From the NCBI GenBank assembly GCA_001305115.1, contig BCAA01000002.1, positions 62,001-126,000 of the forward strand: a DNA stretch of 64,000 nucleotides. Direction: 5' to 3'. This stretch comes from Clostridia bacterium UC5.1-1E11 (lineage in GTDB: Bacteria > Bacillota > Clostridia > Oscillospirales > Acutalibacteraceae). How positions within the stretch are numbered: the first letter of the stretch is position 1; every line of letters starts with the position of its first letter. The notes beneath the pieces were generated by a model. It saw only the letters and a program-made list of their open reading frames with translations, was not told the origin of the DNA and made no database searches. Position numbers and translations under genes: made by a program. Below, piece by piece: positions 58,551-64,000 of this stretch.

Positions 58551-59810
58551 TTACACCGCGTTCCCCTCCACCGGCATCCCTGCTAAATACCGCCGCACCA
58601 TATCCAATGCATAATGCGCCGCACGGTCGCGCACCCAAGACCGGTTCTTGACACGGCCTGGCGGGTCCATCCGCCGCACCCAGGTATGCACCCCATCGCT
58701 CAGCGCCATATAGACCAGACCGACCGGCTTTTCGGGGGTGCCGCCGCCAGGTCCGGCGAGGCCCGTGATACCCAGTCCCAAATCTGCCCCGGCCTTTTTT
58801 CGTACGCCCTCTGCCATGGCGCGCGCCACTGGCTCGCTCACCGCGCCGTAAGCGGGAAACAGGTCCTCCGGCACTTGCAACAACATACTTTTGACCGTAT
58901 TGGCATAGGTCACCGCTCCCATTTCAAAAACCTCCGACGCCCCTGGGACGTCTGTCAGCCTCTTTGCAACAAGTCCACCGGTACAGGATTCTGCGGTTGC
59001 CAGATGCAACCCTTTCTCCCGCAGGCTGTTCACCACTACTTCTTCGAGGCTTTCCACATCAATTCCATAGACGAAGTCTCCCAATCGCGCACAGACTTCC
59101 CGCACCACGGGCGCGCATAGAGCGGTAGCAACCTCCACCGATCCAGCCTTTGCCGTCACACGGACAAACATCTCATTCTCTTTTGCATACGTCGCCACGG
59201 TCGGATTGGCCCCTTGGGTCAGATCCCGTATTTTTTCCTCCGCGGCGCCCTCTCCAATTCCAAAGACCCGTACCATCTGCGAGACGATGACCGCCTGTTC
59301 CCGTTGGGCCAGATAGGGCACTGCATAACGCTGAAGCATCCGTTCCATCTCGGCCGGCGGGCCGGGCAGCATAATTACCACCTTGCCTGTATCCGTCTCC
59401 AAACCACAGCCGGGCGCTGTGCCCGCATCATTGGGAAACACCGTGCACCCCTTGGGAAGCATCGCCTGTTTATATTGATTTTCTCCGCAGTAACGTCCCT
59501 TAAAATAGGTCTCAATCCGCTGGCGGCTCTCCTCATGCAATTCAAGCTCTACCCCGGCCGCCTCCGCAATCGTCTCCTTTGTCAGATCATCCCCCGTAGG
59601 ACCAAGGCCACCGGTGGTAATCACGACATCACTGCGCGAAAGTGCTTCCCGCAAGGCCGCACGCAGGCGTTCCGCATTGTCGCCCACCGTACAGGCAAAA
59701 AGCAGGTCAATGCCCAGGGCGGACAGCTCCCGCGCGATCAAGGTGGTGTCTGTATTAACCGTGTGTCCTAAAAGTAGTTCCGTGCCTACAGAGATAATTT
59801 CCGCATTCAT
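58551..59810 (-). CDS. cinA: Competence/damage-inducible protein CinA
   Basis: A 419-residue two-domain protein. The N-terminal MoCF-like domain (EIISVGTELLLGHTVNTDT, TTGGLGPTGDDLTKE, MLPGPPAEME) has ADP-ribose/NAD-related pyrophosphatase activity in studied members. The C-terminal domain (LATAESCTGGLVAKRL, GAVTYANTVKSMLLQV, GLGITGLAGPGGGTPEKPVG) is nicotinamide-nucleotide amidase. It therefore acts in NAD salvage. The start is ATG 59810 with GGAGGC upstream; the frame opens earlier but without a ribosome site. The stop codon lies inside a 9-bp perfect hairpin (GGAACGCGG/CCGCGTTCC, 58541-58564). Intact. Confidence 0.95.
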   Translation of the reverse strand: MNAEIISVGTELLLGHTVNTDTTLIARELSALGIDLLFACTVGDNAERLRAALREALSRSDVVITTGGLGPTGDDLTKETIAEAAGVELELHEESRQRIETYFKGRYCGENQYKQAMLPKGCTVFPNDAGTAPGCGLETDTGKVVIMLPGPPAEMERMLQRYAVPYLAQREQAVIVSQMVRVFGIGEGAAEEKIRDLTQGANPTVATYAKENEMFVRVTAKAGSVEVATALCAPVVREVCARLGDFVYGIDVESLEEVVVNSLREKGLHLATAESCTGGLVAKRLTDVPGASEVFEMGAVTYANTVKSMLLQVPEDLFPAYGAVSEPVARAMAEGVRKKAGADLGLGITGLAGPGGGTPEKPVGLVYMALSDGVHTWVRRMDPPGRVKNRSWVRDRAAHYALDMVRRYLAGMPVEGNAV

Positions 59811-59949
59811 TCCGATGTAAGCCTCCTCATGGCAAAACTTCCGATACTCCGCGCATCCATCTGCGCCCCATAAAAAGGGACTCCCAACGCCTCTTATGAG
59901 GAAACACATCCACCAGGTGATCTCCCCTTCTCAGGTACCGTTCCAAAGG

Positions 59950-61128
59950 TCAACGGTACGGCGTTATCTTTCGGAAGGTCGTACGCTTTACACAATCTTC
60001 CAAGAGCGCCTCTTTATCCAGCGCCGCCTCTGCCTCCAACAGTTTTTCCATCTCCGGACGGGTACGCGGGTGCTTGGGCGTAAAAACAGTACAACAGTCT
60101 TCATATGGCTGAATGGACAAATCGTACGTATCAATCCTGCGCGCCATGGCGACGATCTCGCTCTTGTCCGTACCGATCAGCGGACGGAATACCGGCATCA
60201 TCGCAGCTGCATCCGTACAGACAATGGCTTGTAGGGTCTGACTGGCCACCTGTCCCAGGCTTTCGCCGGTAATCAGGGCTGAGCATCCTTCCTTGCGCGC
60301 AATACGCTCCGCCGCCCGCATCATAAAGCGGCGCATAATCAGTGTAAAATATTCTTCCGGGCACTTATCACGAATCTCCTCCTGAATCTTGGTGAACGGC
60401 ACGGTGAACATAAAGATTCTGCCGGCATATTCGCTGACCTTTTGCAGAAGATCTACCACCTTTTGTTCTGCGCGTTCACTGGTATAGGGAGGGCTGGCAA
60501 AGTGTACCGCTGTCAATTCCAGACCGCGCCGAGCCATCTGCCAGGCAGCTACGGGGCTGTCAATCCCACCGCTGATGAGAATCGCCGCCTTACCGCCCGT
60601 CCCTACAGGAATGCCGCCTGCCCCGGGCAAAGCCTTCCCATGGATATAAGCGCCGAAATCGCGGACTTCCACCCGTACTTCCAAATCCGGGTTGTGCACA
60701 TCGACATGCAGATTGGGGAACTGTTGCAACAAATATTCCCCCACTGCCGCAGAAATCTCCGGCGACTTGAGCGGAAAGTGCTTGTCAGAGCGCTTACTCT
60801 CCACCTTGAAACTCGAAATGGTACGAAGCTCGTCGCGCAAATAGTCCACTGTTGTTTTCAAAATGCTGTCCATATTCTTCTCTGCCATACAGGCGCGGGA
60901 AAAGGCGATCACACCGAACACCTTTCCGACCCGTTCTGCCGCAGCTTCCAGGTCAATCCCCTCTTGTAACGGCTCCACATAGATGGTCGACTGCGCCTCA
61001 CGGATGTCAAATTTCCCCAATGGTTCCAGACGCCGCCGGAGATTGCGAATCAGGGCGAATTCAAAACTTTGGCGATTCAACCCCTTTAATACAATTTCAC
61101 CCAATTTGATTAAAATAATCTCTTTCAT
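59950..61128 (-). CDS. thiI: tRNA 4-thiouridine sulfurtransferase
   Basis: A 392-residue ThiI without the C-terminal rhodanese domain, the usual Firmicutes form. It has an N-terminal ferredoxin-like plus THUMP region (KEIILIKLGEIVLKGLNRQSF, AFSRACMAEKNMDS), then the PP-loop AILISGGIDSPVAAWQM that adenylates U8 of tRNA, and LITGESLGQVASQTLQAI. It installs 4-thiouridine with sulfur from a cysteine desulfurase. The gene for such an enzyme lies 17 bases upstream on the same strand, so the two act as a pair. Intact. Confidence 0.96.
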   Translation of the reverse strand: MKEIILIKLGEIVLKGLNRQSFEFALIRNLRRRLEPLGKFDIREAQSTIYVEPLQEGIDLEAAAERVGKVFGVIAFSRACMAEKNMDSILKTTVDYLRDELRTISSFKVESKRSDKHFPLKSPEISAAVGEYLLQQFPNLHVDVHNPDLEVRVEVRDFGAYIHGKALPGAGGIPVGTGGKAAILISGGIDSPVAAWQMARRGLELTAVHFASPPYTSERAEQKVVDLLQKVSEYAGRIFMFTVPFTKIQEEIRDKCPEEYFTLIMRRFMMRAAERIARKEGCSALITGESLGQVASQTLQAIVCTDAAAMMPVFRPLIGTDKSEIVAMARRIDTYDLSIQPYEDCCTVFTPKHPRTRPEMEKLLEAEAALDKEALLEDCVKRTTFRKITPYR

Positions 61129-61145
61129 CTTACAAATCCTTACAT

Positions 61146-62282
61146 TTATTTTTTAACAGCCAAACTGGCCAAGCCTTCCCGCACGCCTTCCACCAAGGCA
61201 TCCACATCTTCCAGCGTATTCAAGTGGGAAAAACTAACCCGCAAGGCTGCTTGAATCCGTTCCCTTGGAAGCCCCATCGCTTCCAAGACGGGGCTCTGTT
61301 TCCCCTTCGAACAGGCAGACCCGGACGAGACATAAACGCCACGTGCTGCAAGGAAATGCAGCATGGTTTCCGCCCGGACAGCGCCTACGCTGAAATTGAC
61401 TATATAGGGCAATGCATCTTCTGGCGAATTGAACTCCACGCCGGGCAATGCCAGCAACTTTTCCCGGCAAATAGCCGCGAGCTCTTCAGCCTGCCGTAAT
61501 CCTTCGTTCACAGGGGGAAGCGCTTTCACCGCCGCGCCAAAACCGCCGATGGCCGGCAGCCCCTCCGTGCCAGGCCGCATTCCGTGCTCCTGTCCGCCGC
61601 CAAAAGTGCGAGGTGCAATACGGACGCCTTTGCGTACATATAGAGCGCCAACCCCTTTGGGGCCGTGAATCTTATGCGCGCTGATACTCAGTAGATCAAT
61701 TTTTCTCCGCTCCGGCCTTAAATCGAGCTTCCCGAATCCCTGCACTGCATCGACATGGAGTAATGCGGGCGCCTTCTTCGCTGCAATGGCCTGTGCCGCC
61801 GCATCCAGAGGCAGGATCGTCCCAACCTCATTGTTAACCGCCATCATTGTGACCAGCGTCGTATCAGGACGAACCGCCTCCTGTACAGCTTCGGGCAAAA
61901 TGTGGCCTTCCCGGTCAGGTTGAAGCCAAGTGACCTCCCAGCCCTCCTTTTCAAGTTGGCGTACAGCATTTGTCACAGACGGGTGCTCAATCTGCGTGGT
62001 GACAATATGCATCCCCATGCGTTTTCGTGCATATGCTGCTCCAAAAATCGCAAGATTGTTGCTTTCCGTCCCTCCAGAAGTAAAAAACACCTCGTCCTCT
62101 TTGGCGCCCAAGGCTGCGGCGATATTGCGGCGCGCCTCGGTCAGCGCCTGCTCGGCGCGGAAGCCCAGGGTATGAAGGGATGAAGGGTTTCCATAGTTTT
62201 CCGTCATCAGCTCCATCACCTTTGCAGCAGCTGGCTCGCACACGCGGGTGGTGGAGGAATTGTCAAGATACGCTTCTTTCAA
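61146..62282 (-). CDS. Cysteine desulfurase (NifS/IscS-like), ThiI partner
   Basis: A 378-residue PLP enzyme that releases sulfur from cysteine as a persulfide. It has AYLDNSSTTRVCEPAA near the start, FTSGGTESNNLAI, the PLP-lysine segment LLSISAHKIHGPKGVG and the catalytic loop VSSGSACSKGKQSPV with the persulfide Cys. The start is TTG 62282, with GGAGG about 8 bases upstream; a longer frame to 62363 lacks a ribosome site. Operon with thiI indicates the NifZ/YrvO-like role of supplying sulfur for tRNA thiolation; a role in Fe-S assembly is not excluded. Intact. Confidence 0.94.
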   Translation of the reverse strand: MKEAYLDNSSTTRVCEPAAAKVMELMTENYGNPSSLHTLGFRAEQALTEARRNIAAALGAKEDEVFFTSGGTESNNLAIFGAAYARKRMGMHIVTTQIEHPSVTNAVRQLEKEGWEVTWLQPDREGHILPEAVQEAVRPDTTLVTMMAVNNEVGTILPLDAAAQAIAAKKAPALLHVDAVQGFGKLDLRPERRKIDLLSISAHKIHGPKGVGALYVRKGVRIAPRTFGGGQEHGMRPGTEGLPAIGGFGAAVKALPPVNEGLRQAEELAAICREKLLALPGVEFNSPEDALPYIVNFSVGAVRAETMLHFLAARGVYVSSGSACSKGKQSPVLEAMGLPRERIQAALRVSFSHLNTLEDVDALVEGVREGLASLAVKK

Positions 62283-62526
62283 AGGACAGGACCTCCGATA
62301 TATGAATTCATGAATCCATATTATACACCATCCTGGCAGCCAGAGCAACGCGCGCCATTGCATTTTTGCATTTTCCGTTTATAATAAGAATCAATCTAGG
62401 AAGAGGTTTTCGGGGACGCCCGCCCGGCAGAAGCCGGGCACTCCGGCATAAGGCCGATATGTGGCGCAACATTTGCGCCACAGGCGTCCCCTCCCGGAAT
62501 TTCCTCCGGTTGAAAGGAGTGCCGCC
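62283..62526. other. Intergenic region upstream of the Fur-family gene
   Basis: Contains a TATAATAAG (about 62380-62388) that may be a -10 or part of an AT-rich operator, then the cloverleaf element at 62412-62491, then AAAGGAG before the start at 62527. Confidence 0.6.
62412..62491. repeat. Cloverleaf-forming palindromic element 2
   Basis: A perfect 9-bp outer stem GGGGACGCC/GGCGTCCCC (62412-62420, 62483-62491) encloses three hairpins. They are GCCCGGC-AGAA-GCCGGGC (62422-62439), a weak CGGC/GCCG (62444-62456) and TGTGGCGCAA-CAT-TTGCGCCACA (62460-62482). Size, layout and the last arm (GGCGCA...TTTGCGCC) agree with element 1 at 56123-56203. It lies in the leader of the Fur-family gene, 35 bases before its start. 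Confidence 0.85.
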
Positions 62527-62937
62527 ATGAAAAATACCAAACAGCGCGAGGCCATGCTGTGCGTTCTGCGTCAGAGCACAGAGCCATTGAGCGCCGAGGA
62601 CATCTTTGCACAGATGAAGGCGGCGTTTCCCTCCCTGGCGTTGTCCACCATCTACCGCAATCTGGAACGCTTCGCTGCCAGCGCACTTGTTGAGCGCAAC
62701 GACTTTGGCGACGGTATTGTACGGTATTCGTTGGCCCGGGAACAGCACGGCCATTACTTGGTCTGCACCGGATGCCATGCAAAAATAAAGCTCTGTGATT
62801 GTCCGCTCTCCGGGATGGAGCGCACCATTGCGGAAGAAACCGGCTTTACGGTGGAGAGCCATACCCTGACGATCTACGGGAAATGTCCCAAATGCGCAAA
62901 AAAAGAGGAACAGGAGGAAACTGTCCATGGAATTTGA
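62527..62937 (+). CDS. Fur-family metal-dependent regulator
   Basis: A 136-residue regulator. The winged-helix part is TKQREAMLCVLRQSTEPLSAEDIFAQM and LALSTIYRNLERFAASALV, and the hinge is GDGIVRYSLA. The dimerisation domain has EQHGHYLVCTGCHAKIKL and a terminal GKCPKCAKK, giving the two CxxC pairs of a structural zinc site. Sequence alone does not separate Fur, Zur and PerR; Zur-like or PerR-like are the usual small Firmicutes types. Start ATG 62527 follows AAAGGAG. Its stop overlaps the next gene by 11 bases. Confidence 0.9.
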   Translation: MKNTKQREAMLCVLRQSTEPLSAEDIFAQMKAAFPSLALSTIYRNLERFAASALVERNDFGDGIVRYSLAREQHGHYLVCTGCHAKIKLCDCPLSGMERTIAEETGFTVESHTLTIYGKCPKCAKKEEQEETVHGI

Positions 62938-63460
62938 ACTGCGCCCCTGGCGGATGGAAGATGTGGAAGCCGTCGCCCGGTATGCCAACAACCCGAAAGT
63001 TGCCGCCAATCTACGCGACATATTTCCCTATCCATACACGCGGCAGGACGCCGAGGAGTTTCTTCAAAGCTGTATCCATGCAGACCCCTCCCGGCAATGT
63101 TTCCGCGCTATTGTGATTCAAGGGGAAGCGGCGGGCAGCATCAGTCTTTCGTTTGGAAGCGATATTGCACGTAGGTCGGCAGAATTGGGATATTGGCTGG
63201 CCGAGCCTTTCTGGGGCCAGGGGATTATGACTGCGGCTGTCCGGCAGTTCTGCGAGTACGGCTTTGCGTCGTATGATCTTGTTCGGATCCATGCGGAACC
63301 GTTCGTCTACAATCTCGCTTCGTGCCGTGTCCTGGAAAAGGCGGGATTTCAAAAGGAGGGCACTATGCGATGCAGTGTCTATAAACGCGGCGTTCTGTGG
63401 GATTCCTATCTATATGCACGGCTCAAAACCGGCTGCGTTTCCGGCGGCCCTCATTCGTGA
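62927..63460 (+). CDS. RimJ/RimL-type GNAT acetyltransferase
   Basis: A 177-residue GNAT enzyme of the RimJ/RimL subgroup. It shows FELRPWRMEDVEAVARYANNPKVAANL near the start, AELGYWLAEPFWGQGIMTAAVRQ (acetyl-CoA loop) and VYNLASCRVLEKAGFQKEGTMR near the end, the full family pattern. Target unknown; members acetylate protein N-termini or small molecules. Overlap with the Fur-family gene indicates co-transcription. Intact. Confidence 0.92.
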   Translation: MEFELRPWRMEDVEAVARYANNPKVAANLRDIFPYPYTRQDAEEFLQSCIHADPSRQCFRAIVIQGEAAGSISLSFGSDIARRSAELGYWLAEPFWGQGIMTAAVRQFCEYGFASYDLVRIHAEPFVYNLASCRVLEKAGFQKEGTMRCSVYKRGVLWDSYLYARLKTGCVSGGPHS

Positions 63461-63846
63461 GGTCTTGGTTCATACAAAACAGCGCCCTATGTAAACCTTA
63501 TTTTTGGTTTAGATATTTTGCGAATGACACTGTATAAATATTCTTGTATTCAACTATTTTTAATAGAAAAGTGCCTTGTTGGAAGCCGCGACACATTTTC
63601 CTGTCATGCGAAGCTCCCTCCATTGCAGTAAATTCATGGTAAAATCATTTTTTAAATGTAAGCAAACCTGATATAAAAATCCGATTATCTGCGTAAATAC
63701 AGCGTTTAAGGACTATTCATCAACTAAAAAATCAACTATTTTACCACGAATTTACTATGATTGAATGAGCTTTGATATGACAGAAAAAGAGCAGGGCGAT
63801 TGCACAAAAAGCGTGTATTTCCCTTGCTCTTTTATTGTTTTCTAAA
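63461..63846. other. AT-rich intergenic region near the right edge
   Basis: About 390 AT-rich bases with no gene. It contains a terminator-like hairpin at 63783-63835 downstream of the partial minus-strand gene at the edge. A 75-codon frame at 63741-63968 overlaps that gene in another frame and is not credible. Confidence 0.55.
63783..63835. terminator. Terminator-like hairpin near the right edge
   Basis: AGAGCAGGG and CCCTTGCTCT pair (one bulge), with GCAC/GTGC pairing inside, and T-rich tails on both strands (TTTTTCTGTC on the minus strand). It follows the partial minus-strand gene. Confidence 0.65.
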
Positions 63847-64000
63847 TTATTCCCAATCCATAGCCACACACGCATATGCCGCAGTTTCGATTGGCAAAAC
63901 TTGTTCATTGAAGCATACTTTCGGATTATGATGCGCGTAAATAGTGTCTGAATCCTCTTTAGCTCCAATTACAAAGTAAGAAGACGGTATTTTATTTGCA
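63847..64000 (-). CDS. C-terminal fragment of an unidentified protein (cut by right edge)
   Basis: Fifty codons are open from the window edge to TAA at 63847-63849, reading PSSYFVIGAKEDSDTIYAHH, then NPKVCFNEQVLPIETAAYAC and ending VAMDWE. The composition looks like real protein and a terminator hairpin follows, which supports a gene entering from the right. No family recognised. Confidence 0.5.
   Translation of the reverse strand, partial: ANKIPSSYFVIGAKEDSDTIYAHHNPKVCFNEQVLPIETAAYACVAMDWE

Overview
This window reads as chromosomal DNA of an endospore-forming Clostridia member, most likely in the Oscillospiraceae/Ruminococcaceae group. The reasons are SpoVAC and SpoVAD, AGGAGG-type ribosome sites, frequent TTG/GTG starts, a GTP-type PEP carboxykinase and a Firmicutes gene repertoire at moderate G+C. 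This placement is inferred from gene content only.

Layout. 1-11255 (+): a surface-polysaccharide cluster with a priming sugar transferase (left edge cut), a CDP-glycerol-polymerase-type transferase, several glycosyltransferases, a Wzx-type flippase, a Wzy-type polymerase and UDP-glucose dehydrogenase. 11961-16402 (-): response regulator, sensor kinase and membrane HtrA protease in one unit. 16735-18120 (-): a stand-alone condensation-domain protein. 18336-19003: three tandem copies of a ~222-bp non-coding unit, followed by an orphan type III DNA methyltransferase. 21739-31265 (-): leuCD, an AT-rich HAD phosphatase, ilvD, lysS, greA and an FRG-domain protein. 31866-42864 (-): Mn catalase, a small membrane protein, tRNA-Pro, a TM2 protein, pckG, tsaD, rimI, a membrane glycosyltransferase, an rlmA-like gene and polA. 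43098-50710: MarR regulator, dus, a ComEC-like hydrolase, an unknown gene, a secreted Pro/Asp-rich membrane protein, a GNAT protein and an orphan ABC ATPase. 51116-58508: phosphohexomutase, a CofE-like protein, spoVAC-spoVAD, a serine hydrolase and an unknown gene. 58551-64000: cinA, thiI with its cysteine desulfurase, a Fur-family regulator, a GNAT protein and the tail of a gene cut by the right edge.

Two observations stand out. First, about 17 otherwise conserved genes, including essential ones (lysS, greA), are each broken by one or two single-base indels, mostly a lost base in a homopolymer. This looks like residual sequencing error rather than biology, so joined coordinates are given for these genes. 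Second, two intergenic ~80-bp elements (56123-56203 and 62412-62491) share an unusual cloverleaf layout: an outer perfect stem enclosing three hairpins. With the 222-bp tandem repeats and a pair of ~134-bp inverted-repeat-bounded elements (46840-46973, 52655-52788), they form a set of structured non-coding repeats that gene annotation does not explain.
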